A stretch of 64,000 bases of DNA from Pseudomonas sp. PB101 (GCF_009764265.1 NZ_RWIR01000079.1:1-64000); one strand, 5' to 3'. Positions 22,078 to 29,808 are shown, counted from the first letter of the stretch. The notes: generated from the letters alone by a model not told the origin. Numbers and translations: made by a program.

Positions 22078-22210
22078 TCAGTGGAACTGTTCTTCTTCAG
22101 TCGAACCGGTCAGTGCGGTTACCGAAGACGAGCCACCCTGGATCACGGTGGTCATGTCGTCGAAGTAGCCGGTGCCCACTTCCTGCTGGTGAGCCACGAA
22201 GGTGTAACCC
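22078..22210 (-). pseudogene. aceA 3' fragment (isocitrate lyase C-terminus)
   Basis: Encodes the last 43 residues of isocitrate lyase, identical in protein sequence to the intact aceA at 27127-28452 and ending EEEQFH. Homology stops abruptly at 22210. The frame immediately upstream meets a TGA two codons away, so there is no start and no product is expected. It marks the left junction of the accessory insertion. Confidence 0.92.
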
Positions 22211-22640
22211 AGTCACTAAGGGCTACATAAGCACCGATGTCCCGAGATTGCGGTTTGGTTCGTTGGGTGAAGCGGCGAATGTCTCATGCGCCAAACCCAA
22301 GTAAGATCAGCGGCGGCTGGCCAAGACCGGGCAATGCCTCATCCCAATAGAAATAAATTGCGTACGCCCGCCGCGACTTCCCGGTGTCTCTAAATGCAGC
22401 TGTGCCCCCCGTCAATTACCAAATCGGCACCGATCATCCGTGCTGATTCATCAGATGCCAGGAGGATGGCTCGGGCTCTGCTATCTGTTGTGTTTTGGAG
22501 GTTTTTGGTCGGTTTTCGGAAAACTCCTACGGATCATTCATTTTAAAAAGAGCGACCTTTCTTAAAGTGTTGATGAAGCTGGTTCTGTGGGGTTGATAGT
22601 GGGCTGCCGTTAGGTAAATTCGGTGGCTAGAGAGGAGGCA
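22211..22640. other. Non-coding junction region of the insertion
   Basis: Apart from the SDR remnant, no gene is visible. The stretch from about 22490 to 22620 is more AT-rich and would be the place to look for the promoter of the MFS/LeuRS genes, though no clear -35/-10 pair stands out. No tRNA gene, integrase or insertion sequence is present. Confidence 0.5.
22390..22485 (-). pseudogene. 3' remnant of a short-chain dehydrogenase/reductase gene
   Basis: Minus-strand translation gives 31 residues containing ARAILLASDES and IGADLVIDGG before a TAG stop. This is the hallmark C-terminus of classical SDR oxidoreductases (LASDES...GxxLxVDGG). Nothing upstream in this frame resembles the rest of an SDR. 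It is a truncated relic, evidence that this segment has been cut and joined before. Confidence 0.72.
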
Positions 22641-22646
22641 TTGAAA

Positions 22647-22709
22647 TTGGTGCTGGTCTGTATCTTGATTCTAGAGAGACGTCATGTGCGCCTCTCTGCT
22701 ATCGGATGA
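22647..22709 (+). CDS. Possible leucine-rich leader peptide
   Basis: A 20-codon frame starting at TTG, 8 nt after a perfect AGGAGG (22633-22638) that has no ATG partner. Most of the first ten codons are branched-chain: Val, Leu, Val, Cys, Ile, Leu, Ile, Leu, including the rare Leu codon CTA. Within and around it, CTAGAGAG occurs at 22627 and 22671, and either copy can pair with CCTCTCT at 22691-22697. That layout suits a ribosome-stalling leader for the genes downstream. It is too short for certainty and no classic terminator follows, so this is a hypothesis. Confidence 0.35.
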   Translation: MVLVCILILERRHVRLSAIG

Positions 22710-22932
22710 ACAATTGGCCCGGGCCGAAGGGATCATCGCCGTTTATTTGGTCGTCATCGATGCGCCATTAATTGCCAGAATGCATCGTTGCCGTGAAGCG
22801 ACTGTTCGCAGTACCCCACAGCTTCGGCCTGCCCCGCAACATGTTGCGAGTGGCCGTTCCTGTTCAGTCGGACTTCAAAACATTCCTAAAAGCGATATTG
22901 CGCGGAAGCGGCAATGCTTGTTGCAGGAGTGA
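22684..22932 (+). CDS. Hypothetical 82-aa frame upstream of the MFS gene
   Basis: An ATG at 22684 opens an 82-residue frame ending before the MFS gene. It has a short hydrophobic stretch (IIAVYLVVIDAPLIA, about residues 17-31) but a low-complexity C-terminus and only a weak GAGA ribosome site. The start sits in the loop of the hairpin 22673-22697. I recognise no family. It may be a leader region rather than a gene. Confidence 0.2.
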   Translation: MCASLLSDEQLARAEGIIAVYLVVIDAPLIARMHRCREATVRSTPQLRPAPQHVASGRSCSVGLQNIPKSDIARKRQCLLQE

Positions 22933-22995
22933 TGTCACAAAACAGCGGTTCGGTAACGCTTGCTGACAGGATGTTTAAAACTCAGGACGCAATGG

Positions 22996-24210
22996 ATGAA
23001 AGGACGTCACCCGCTGAAAAGGATTGGCCTGGCGGCTGAGATGCGCAATATCGTTTTGCTCCGGTTGCTGTTCGTCATGGCAAATGCCTTGGGGCCTTTT
23101 GCGGCCTTGTTTTTTCAACGTCATTACCAGCTCGACAGTTCGGCGGTGGCCTTGGTGATCACGCTGATGTCGGCGTTCTATCTGGTGGGCAATCTGTTAG
23201 GCGGGGCGCTCGTCGGTCGTTATTCCTTCCGGGCGCTTTTGATCAGTACCTCGTCCTGTTCATCGGTGTTTTTGTTGTTCGCTGCCGTGTCCAGCTCATC
23301 GATCGCCTCCATTGCTATGGTGTTGTTGTTCATGCTGTGCGCGGGTCTGATCACGCCGGTATTCAGTGTCCTCACGTCCTTGGCGGCGGATGAAGGCAAC
23401 CGCATCGCCTCCTTTGGCTATTTACACCTGGCCAGCAATCTGGGGGGCGCGCTGCTGTTCGTGATAGGTGGGTATTTGCTCGGCCTCGACAGTCACTACC
23501 TGATGCTTTTTGCGATGGTCGTGAGTGTGTTGTGCTTTTTGGCGAGTGTCGTTCTGGCACTGCCGGAGCGCCCGAGCGCTGTGCCTGAGGCCAGAAGGGC
23601 TTCCCTCGGCACGATGGTCGACGTGCCAAGGATCGTGATCGTTGCGGGCGCCATGTTCTTTGCGTTGTCGGTGCTGGATGCACAGCGTGAATATCAGCTG
23701 CCTCTATGGCTTGACATGGTGACGGCGGGTAAGGCCGCCAGCTTGTTCGGTGCTGTCGGTATCGTCAATGCCTTGCTGGTGATCTTGTTGACGCAACCAT
23801 TGATAGCGTTGACGTCGCGTTTCGGGGCGCTTACCAATCTGTCCATGGCTGCGGTTTTTTACGGTATCGGATTTGGCGCCTACGCCTTTTTCGAGCAGAT
23901 GATACTGATCCTGTCGTTTGTTTTCTTCTGGACGTTGGGTGAGATTCTCGGCATTACCTACATCACTGCGTTGATTTCTCAGAAAACCACATTGCAAACC
24001 CAGGCCAGTCTTTTTTCTCTTATTCCGACCGTGCTGGCGGGGGCGAGGATGGTATCCGTAGGGCTGGGCGCCTCGTTGATCGCCGGGGTCGGTTTCCAAC
24101 TGAGCTGGAGTCTCTACGGGCTGGTGGGCATCCTGTTTGGAGGCGGCTGTCTTTTGGTTGCGGCCAGGATGGCTGCAGCGCCCCGTGTTCCATCGCCGGA
24201 CAGGAATTGA
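22996..24210 (+). CDS. MFS transporter
   Basis: Integral membrane protein of 404 aa with about 12 hydrophobic helices split by a central loop near residues 190-210, the 6+6 plan of the major facilitator superfamily. Substrate not identifiable; the overall look is that of drug-efflux or multidrug-type permeases rather than sugar symporters. ATG at 22996 has AGGA 8 nt upstream; an in-frame ATG at 23041 is an alternative. It lies 82 bp before a LeuRS gene on the same strand inside the aceA-flanked insertion. Export of a LeuRS inhibitor is an attractive inference from that pairing but not shown. Confidence 0.85.
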   Translation: MKGRHPLKRIGLAAEMRNIVLLRLLFVMANALGPFAALFFQRHYQLDSSAVALVITLMSAFYLVGNLLGGALVGRYSFRALLISTSSCSSVFLLFAAVSSSSIASIAMVLLFMLCAGLITPVFSVLTSLAADEGNRIASFGYLHLASNLGGALLFVIGGYLLGLDSHYLMLFAMVVSVLCFLASVVLALPERPSAVPEARRASLGTMVDVPRIVIVAGAMFFALSVLDAQREYQLPLWLDMVTAGKAASLFGAVGIVNALLVILLTQPLIALTSRFGALTNLSMAAVFYGIGFGAYAFFEQMILILSFVFFWTLGEILGITYITALISQKTTLQTQASLFSLIPTVLAGARMVSVGLGASLIAGVGFQLSWSLYGLVGILFGGGCLLVAARMAAAPRVPSPDRN

Positions 24211-24292
24211 AGCATTAGACCGGCAACTTTTAAAGGAGTGTGAGCCGAGCGAATCATTTGTCGTTCAGCTCCAGCAATGTCAAGGAACCTCT

Positions 24293-26881
24293 ATGCGACC
24301 GCAGTATGATCCAGCCTGGGTTGAAAGTACGGCGCAGGCCAAATGGCTTCTAGGTAATGTATTCAGGGCGGTCGAAGATGACAGTCGGCCCAAGTTTTAT
24401 GCCTGCTCCATGCTCCCTTATCCCTCGGGTAAGTTGCACATGGGGCACGTACGCAACTATACGATCAACGACATGTTGGCCCGTCATTTGCGCATGAAGG
24501 GATTCAATGTGCTAATGCCGATGGGCTGGGACGCTTTCGGTTTGCCGGCAGAGAATGCGGCCATGCAGTCGGGTGTTTCTCCCGCCGAGTGGACACGGCT
24601 GAACATTGCGGACATGAAGGCGCAAATGCAGCCGCTGGGACTGGCCTTCGATTGGTCGCGCGAGATCGCCACCTGCGACCCACAGTATTACAAATGGAGT
24701 CAGTGGTTCTTCCTCAAGCTGCTGGAAAAGGGCGTGGCCTACAAGAAAACCCAGATAGTCAACTGGGATCCTGTCGACCAAACGGTGCTGGCCAATGAGC
24801 AAGTGATCGACGGTCGAGGCTGGCGCTCGGGGGCGCTGGTCGAGAAGCGGGAAATTCCCGGGTACTACCTGCGTATCACGCAATATGCCGAAGAGTTGCT
24901 GTCTGCCATCGACACACTGGATGGCTGGCCCGACAGGGTGCGCGCCATGCAGTGCAATTGGATCGACAAGGCGAGCGGTGTTCGTCTGGCATTTGCCCAC
25001 CGAATCCGGGATGCGTCGGAGCAACTGATCGATGCAGGCAAGCTGTGGGTGTTCACAACCCGGGTGGATACGCTTATGGGGGTGACCTTCTGTGCCATTT
25101 CTCCCGAGCATGCACTTGCCAGGCGTGCTCTGGAGCTTGATCCCAGCCTTGAGTCGCAGGTGCGGGCGTGTCGTCAAGCGGCAGAGGCCGGTCCGGCCTC
25201 CAGCGCCCAGGTCAAGATCGGCGTTCCCAGCGGTTTGCACGTCGAGCACCCGTTGACCGGTGAGCCTGTCGCCCTTTGGATTACCAGTTACGTGCTCAGC
25301 GAATATGGTGAAGGCGCCTTGATGGCCGTGCCTGCCCACGATAAGCGTGACTTCGACTTTGCCAATCAATACGGATTGCCTGTTCGGCAGGTCATTGCTT
25401 GCGCCGATCAGGTGTATGACTTTCAAGTCTGGTCAGACAGCCATGCCAGTCGGGACGGTCATCTTATCAACTCCGGCGTCTACGATGGGCTGACTGTCGC
25501 ACAGGCCACCCAGGCCATCGTCGTGGCGTTGGTTGAACGTGGGATGGGCGAGGAAACCACCACTTGGCGCCTGCGCGATTGGGGGATTTCACGGCAACGT
25601 TACTGGGGGACGCCTATCCCCATCATTCTTTGTGAACATTGTGGCGACGTCCCGGTGCCTTACTCGGATCTACCCGTAGTGTTACCAACCGAATGCATTC
25701 CCGACGGCAGCGCAAACCCGTTGCTGGCGCATGACGGGTTTCGCCATGTGGCTTGCCCCCGCTGTGCGGCTCCGGCGCTACGGGAAACGGACACCTTGGA
25801 CACCTTCGTCGACTCGAGCTGGTATTTCATGCGCTATTGCGATCCCGACAGTGATACCGCGATGGTCGGGCCTGGCAGTCGATACTGGATGCCCATCGAT
25901 CAATACATCGGCGGTATCGAGCACGCGGTGCTGCATTTGCTGTACGCCAGGTTCTGGACCCGGGCTATGCGGGATGAAGGGTTGGTGACGTTCAGCGAAC
26001 CGTTCAAGAACCTGTTCACCCAAGGCATGCTGTTGCGGGAAAGTTATTACCGAAACGCGGATGATGGCAGTCGGCGATGGTTTTATCCGGCGCAGGTGAC
26101 GGTCGAGTGCGATGAAAAAAGTCGACCGGTGAAGGCTACGGCGCTTGAGGACGGTTTGCCCGTCATCATTGGCGGCGTGGAAAAAATGTCGAAGTCGAAG
26201 AACAACGTTGTCGAGCCGAAGGACATCATTGACAGGTTCGGCGCCGACACTGCCCGTTTGTTTACCATTTTCGCGGGACCTCCCGACCAGGACACGATCT
26301 GGAGCGACAGTGGGGTCGAGGGGGCTTATCGCTTCCTGCGCCGGCTATGGACGTTTGCCTGTGACAGTCAGGCCCGGGACAGCAGGGACGATCGGGTTGA
26401 GGACGTTGCCGAATCCACCGTGCGCTTTGAGATGCATCGCTTGCTACGGCAGATCAACAACGATTACGAGCGGATGCAATACAACACAGTAGTGTCGGGT
26501 GCGATGAAGATGCTCAAGGTGCTGGAGGGGGGCAGGTCGGCCGGCCTCCAGGTGGCCCGCGAGGGGATGGCGATCCTGTTGCAAGTCCTGAATCCCGTGA
26601 CGCCGCATATCACCCAGACACTCTGGTCGGAACTGGGGTTCCCAGGCGACATTTATGACAGTTCATGGCCTGTGCCGGACTATGAAGCCTTGAAACAGAA
26701 TGAAGTAAGAATGATGGTGCAAGTCAACGGCAAGTTGCGTGGGGAAATCCTGATCCAGGCTGATGCCGATCACGACGCAATACGGATCCAGGCATTGGCT
26801 GATCCAGTGTTGCGCAGCTATCTCGAAGGCGCGAGCAGGATGATTGTGGTGCCCAACCGACTGGTTAACTTCGTTATCTGA
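24293..26881 (+). CDS. leuS: Second leucyl-tRNA synthetase (paralog)
   Basis: Full-length bacterial-type LeuRS, 862 aa, charging tRNA-Leu with leucine. The HIGH motif is HMGH (49-52) after PYPSGKL, and KMSKS is at 631-635. The CP1 editing domain is present: TTRVDT (255-260, usually TTRPDT) and the catalytic aspartate in PAHDKRD (Asp350). Class-Ia anticodon-binding and C-terminal domains are complete. ATG at 24293 has AAGGA 6 nt upstream; the frame is open for 52 codons before it, overlapping the MFS gene, with no family resemblance. The housekeeping pseudomonad leuS has a different N-terminus and neighbourhood (outside this window), so this is an extra copy. Spare aminoacyl-tRNA synthetases commonly give self-protection against synthetase-targeting antibiotics (AgnB2 for agrocin 84; the second IleRS for mupirocin). 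Confidence 0.93.
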   Translation: MRPQYDPAWVESTAQAKWLLGNVFRAVEDDSRPKFYACSMLPYPSGKLHMGHVRNYTINDMLARHLRMKGFNVLMPMGWDAFGLPAENAAMQSGVSPAEWTRLNIADMKAQMQPLGLAFDWSREIATCDPQYYKWSQWFFLKLLEKGVAYKKTQIVNWDPVDQTVLANEQVIDGRGWRSGALVEKREIPGYYLRITQYAEELLSAIDTLDGWPDRVRAMQCNWIDKASGVRLAFAHRIRDASEQLIDAGKLWVFTTRVDTLMGVTFCAISPEHALARRALELDPSLESQVRACRQAAEAGPASSAQVKIGVPSGLHVEHPLTGEPVALWITSYVLSEYGEGALMAVPAHDKRDFDFANQYGLPVRQVIACADQVYDFQVWSDSHASRDGHLINSGVYDGLTVAQATQAIVVALVERGMGEETTTWRLRDWGISRQRYWGTPIPIILCEHCGDVPVPYSDLPVVLPTECIPDGSANPLLAHDGFRHVACPRCAAPALRETDTLDTFVDSSWYFMRYCDPDSDTAMVGPGSRYWMPIDQYIGGIEHAVLHLLYARFWTRAMRDEGLVTFSEPFKNLFTQGMLLRESYYRNADDGSRRWFYPAQVTVECDEKSRPVKATALEDGLPVIIGGVEKMSKSKNNVVEPKDIIDRFGADTARLFTIFAGPPDQDTIWSDSGVEGAYRFLRRLWTFACDSQARDSRDDRVEDVAESTVRFEMHRLLRQINNDYERMQYNTVVSGAMKMLKVLEGGRSAGLQVAREGMAILLQVLNPVTPHITQTLWSELGFPGDIYDSSWPVPDYEALKQNEVRMMVQVNGKLRGEILIQADADHDAIRIQALADPVLRSYLEGASRMIVVPNRLVNFVI

Positions 26882-26910
26882 TTCTCGATCGCTTACTCCG
26901 CTGCCGCCCC

Positions 26911-27010
26911 TTGTAGGAGCTGGCTTGTCGGATCGCCGCACCGCAGCGAAGACGGCCTCAAGCTTGCAGCGCTCATAAAGACGCCTTCGCCGGCAAGCCG
27001 GCTCCTACAA
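26911..27010. repeat. REPIN (variant arms) after the LeuRS gene
   Basis: Left arm GTAGGAGCTGGCTTGTCGGA is degenerate against the right arm CCGGCAAGCCGGCTCCTAC. It sits between the LeuRS stop and the right direct repeat, the position equivalent to the REPIN at 21850. Confidence 0.75.
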
Positions 27011-27028
27011 GGGCGGGGTGAATTCCGG

Positions 27029-27259
27029 GCAAAAAAACGCCCCGAACCAGTCGGGGCGTCAGATGTGCAGCGCTGCGGTTAGCTTTCTATTCGGTCCGCA
27101 GCGGCTGATGTCTCAGTCGAAGCAGATCAGTGGAACTGTTCTTCTTCGGTCGAACCGGTCAGTGCGGTTACCGAAGACGAGCCACCCTGGATCACGGTGG
27201 TCATGTCGTCGAAGTAGCCGGTGCCCACTTCCTGCTGGTGCGCCACGAAGGTGTAACCC
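27029..27259. repeat. Direct repeat, right copy: tail of intact aceA plus terminator
   Basis: Partner of 21979-22210, offset by 5,049 bp. Here the sequence continues into the complete aceA gene, so this copy is part of a functional locus. Confidence 0.93.
27037..27059 (-). terminator. Rho-independent terminator of aceA
   Basis: Stem ACGCCCCGA / TCGGGGCGT, 5-nt loop, followed on the minus strand by seven T residues, 68 nt after the aceA stop. Confidence 0.85.
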
Positions 27260-28452
27260 TTGGAGGCGTCAGCGAATTCCTGCTCTTGCAGCTTCACGTA
27301 GGCAGTCATGTCGTTGCGGGCGTAGTCGTGCGCCAGGTTGAACATGCTGTGCCACATGTTGTGAATGCCGGCCAGGGTGATGAACTGGTGCTTGTAGCCC
27401 ATGGCGGACAGTTCGCGCTGGAACTTGGCGATGGTCGCGTCGTCCAGGTTTTTCTTCCAGTTGAAGGAAGGCGAGCAGTTGTACGACAGCAGTTGGTCCG
27501 GGTATTCCTTCTTGATCGCTTCAGCGAAGCGACGAGCCTCGTCCAGGTCCGGCTTGGCGGTTTCGCACCAGATCAGGTCGGCGTATGGAGCGTAAGCCAG
27601 GCCGCGAGCGATGGCCTGGTCCAGACCGGCGCGAACCTTGTAGAAACCTTCCTGGGTGCGTTCGCCAGTCACGAATGGCTGGTCGTACGGGTCGCAGTCC
27701 GAAGTCAGCAGGTCAGCGGCGTTGGCGTCGGTACGGGCCAGGATGATGGTCGGAGTACCGGCGACGTCAGCAGCCAGGCGAGCAGCGGTCAGCTTCTGTA
27801 CGGCTTCCTGGGTAGGAACCAGTACCTTGCCGCCCATGTGGCCGCATTTCTTCACGGAAGCCAGTTGGTCTTCGAAGTGAACGCCGGCGGCGCCTGCTTC
27901 GATCATGCTCTTCATCAGCTCGTAAGCGTTCAGTACGCCGCCGAAACCGGCTTCAGCGTCAGCCACGATCGGCGCGAAGTAGTCGATGTAGCCAGCGTCG
28001 CCTGGGTTCTTGCCGGCTTTCCACTGGATCTGGTCGGCGCGACGGAACGAGTTGTTGATGCGCTTGACCACGGTTGGAACCGAGTCCACCGGGTACAGCG
28101 ACTGGTCCGGGTACATCGATTCGGCGGAGTTGTTGTCCGCAGCCACTTGCCAGCCCGACAGGTAGATCGCCTGGATACCGGCCTTGACTTGTTGCACAGC
28201 CTGGCCGCCGGTCAGGGCGCCCATGCAGTTGACGAAATCTTTTTCAGGACGGAAGGCCGGCTTGGCACCCTGGGTAACCAGGTTCCACAGCTTCTCGGCG
28301 CCCATTTTTGCAAAGGTGTGCTCTGGTTGAACCGAGCCACGCAGGCGGACGACGTCAGCAGCGGAGTAAGTGCGTGTCACGCCTTTCCAGCGCGGGTTTT
28401 CAGCCCAGTCTTTTTCGAGGGCTGCAATTTGCTGTTCGCGTGTCAGTGCCAT
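27127..28452 (-). CDS. aceA: Isocitrate lyase
   Basis: Splits isocitrate to glyoxylate and succinate, first step of the glyoxylate shunt used on acetate, fatty acids and some amino acids; 441 aa, the usual size. The active-site motif KKCGHMGGKVLVP is visible, with Mg-binding acidic residues before it. The frame is open for 56 more codons upstream, but the ATG at 28452 gives the family N-terminus MALTREQQ. Monocistronic: promoter and palindrome at 28828-28888, terminator at 27037. Its last 43 codons are duplicated at 22078-22210. It competes for isocitrate with the dehydrogenases at 35654 and 38373. Confidence 0.97.
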   Translation of the reverse strand: MALTREQQIAALEKDWAENPRWKGVTRTYSAADVVRLRGSVQPEHTFAKMGAEKLWNLVTQGAKPAFRPEKDFVNCMGALTGGQAVQQVKAGIQAIYLSGWQVAADNNSAESMYPDQSLYPVDSVPTVVKRINNSFRRADQIQWKAGKNPGDAGYIDYFAPIVADAEAGFGGVLNAYELMKSMIEAGAAGVHFEDQLASVKKCGHMGGKVLVPTQEAVQKLTAARLAADVAGTPTIILARTDANAADLLTSDCDPYDQPFVTGERTQEGFYKVRAGLDQAIARGLAYAPYADLIWCETAKPDLDEARRFAEAIKKEYPDQLLSYNCSPSFNWKKNLDDATIAKFQRELSAMGYKHQFITLAGIHNMWHSMFNLAHDYARNDMTAYVKLQEQEFADASKGYTFVAHQQEVGTGYFDDMTTVIQGGSSSVTALTGSTEEEQFH

Positions 28453-28827
28453 GGGAGATAAACCTCGTCGCGTCTTTATGAAAAGTTGTTCTGCGGTGGA
28501 AAATTCCTGCGCTCGCTGACCAGAAGCTTTGATGGTCAAGTCGGATTCGGCGGGGAGGGCGACAAGATGAACGATGGGCTCGAGGGGAAGTGAGCAGGTA
28601 AAGGCGAACTGCGGGCGCATTCGGGCGTCGTGGGCCTTGGTACGAACATCAGTGTGGTGCCGGGTTACCTAATTACGCTTCCGTCCCTCGGGACAACTTC
28701 GTTCCAGTCGACAACCTCGTCAAACACACCTTGTGGGCGGTACAGACACGAAGCGGTTCGCGGGGGTAGGTTGCGAACATCGCCTCGAAGGCCCTTGCCA
28801 GGGCCCCTGATTAGCGGGAGCGAGGCC

Positions 28828-28856
28828 ATCATGCCTTCGCTTTTTTGGCTCGTCAA
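28828..28856 (-). promoter_or_regulatory. Candidate sigma-70 promoter of aceA
   Basis: On the minus strand TTGACG, 17-nt spacer, CATGAT. Transcription would begin near 28821, leaving a leader of about 370 nt that contains a GGCCCT-TGCC-AGGGCC hairpin (28790-28805). Confidence 0.45.
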
Positions 28857-28862
28857 ACGTTT

Positions 28863-28888
28863 TGTAGTGCTTTTTTTCAGGCACTACA
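28863..28888. promoter_or_regulatory. Perfect inverted repeat next to the aceA promoter (RccR-like operator)
   Basis: TGTAGTGC-N10-GCACTACA, 7 bp upstream of the candidate -35. The half-site TGTAGT/ACTACA resembles the motif I recall for RccR, the KDPG-responsive regulator of aceA and other carbon genes in P. fluorescens. The motif is from memory; the palindrome itself is plain. It could also act as a weak terminator for the upstream gene. Confidence 0.5.
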
Positions 28889-28928
28889 TCTTTGGTCTAA
28901 TACGACTCGCCGGTCAGTTTTCGGTGGT

Positions 28929-29690
28929 TTAGTCCAGGGTGTCGACTTTCACCCGCAAAGTCATGTCGTTGCGACCCTGGGTCGAGTAGCTGCGGGTCTG
29001 GCCCTGTTTGTCGGCCTGGGTCTGGCCATTGACCCCGGCCAGCAGGATCCACTCACCGAGGTGGCCGGTGACGGTTGTGTCGGTGCTTTGTACGTTCACT
29101 ACATCGGGACGTTCCTGGCTCATGCGGTCGCGGTTGGTGCTGATCGACAGGTGAACGATGTCGCCGGTGACGTTTGCGGTGACGTAGAAACCCTGGGTGA
29201 CGTTGCGGTATTCGGTCTGGCTGCGCAGGTCGCCGTAGGAATCGGTCTGCGAGCTGGTCAGCGGCACGCTCTGGCCCACCTGGATCAGCGCCGGCGCGCC
29301 TTCGCTGGCCTGCACTTGCTGGATGCCGCCATCGCGGCTGTCGGTGCTGTAGTTGATGATGCGGGTCTGGTTTGGCTTGGCGCCGTTCACCGAATAACCC
29401 TGGTCACCCTGGAAGTTGTTGTCGCTGGTGTCGACGGTGATCAGCAGGCGCTTGGGTGCGGTATCGAGTTGTGAAAGAAGGGCTTTAAGTTCGTCGATCT
29501 TGCGCTGATCGGCGTTGACGATGAGTTGATTGCCGTAGGCGCTGACCTGACCGTCCTTGCCGATGAAATCCTGCGCGACGGGCAGCATGTCGGCGCTGGT
29601 GCGGTATTTCAGCGGCACGATTTCGGTGGCGGCCATGACCGAAAAACTGCAGGTCACCAGCAGGGTGGTGAGCAGGGTGCGTAGGGACAT
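28929..29690 (-). CDS. Secretin N-domain-containing periplasmic protein
   Basis: 253 aa with a clear signal peptide (basic start, hydrophobic core about 5-18, Ala-type cleavage near VMAA). Residues about 22-80 (IVPLKYRTSADMLPVAQDFI ... INADQRKIDELKALLSQLD-like pattern) match the NolW-type N-domain of type II/III secretins, and the C-terminal part has the beta-rich VPLTSSQ...VTANV pattern of secretin domains. At 253 aa it is far too short to be a channel. No secretion-system genes are near. Function unknown; conserved next to aceA in pseudomonads as far as I recall. Confidence 0.75.
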   Translation of the reverse strand: MSLRTLLTTLLVTCSFSVMAATEIVPLKYRTSADMLPVAQDFIGKDGQVSAYGNQLIVNADQRKIDELKALLSQLDTAPKRLLITVDTSDNNFQGDQGYSVNGAKPNQTRIINYSTDSRDGGIQQVQASEGAPALIQVGQSVPLTSSQTDSYGDLRSQTEYRNVTQGFYVTANVTGDIVHLSISTNRDRMSQERPDVVNVQSTDTTVTGHLGEWILLAGVNGQTQADKQGQTRSYSTQGRNDMTLRVKVDTLD

Positions 29691-29707
29691 ATCCGTTATC
29701 TCCGTTG

Positions 29708-29808
29708 TGTAGGAGCGAGCCTGCTCGCGATGGAGGCGAGGGCGCCGCGGGGTGTCAGGCTTGCAGTGTCATCGTTGAAGATCTTCGCGAGCAAACTCGC
29801 TCCTACAG
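29708..29808. repeat. REPIN (CGAGC-type arms)
   Basis: Arms GTAGGAGCGAGCCTGCTCGC and TCGCGAGCAAACTCGCTCCT; one arm carries an A for G mismatch in its loop side. Confidence 0.85.

Larger units (their letters stand above)
21979..22210. repeat. Direct repeat, left copy: aceA tail plus terminator
   Basis: This 232-bp stretch matches 27029-27259 with five substitutions (22046, 22052, 22068, 22099, 22192) and one A-run indel, about 98% identity. It includes the aceA terminator and its last 43 codons. Both substitutions inside the coding part are synonymous. The two copies flank the MFS/LeuRS insertion in the same orientation. Confidence 0.93.

Noticed and set aside
22211..27028. Insertion as a transposon or integrative island
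   Set aside because: No transposase, integrase, terminal inverted repeats or tRNA target; the 231-bp direct repeat is too long for a target-site duplication.
28897..28907. TAATACGACTC, the first 11 bases of the phage T7 promoter
   Set aside because: The following bases do not match the T7 consensus and no phage genes are near; chance match.
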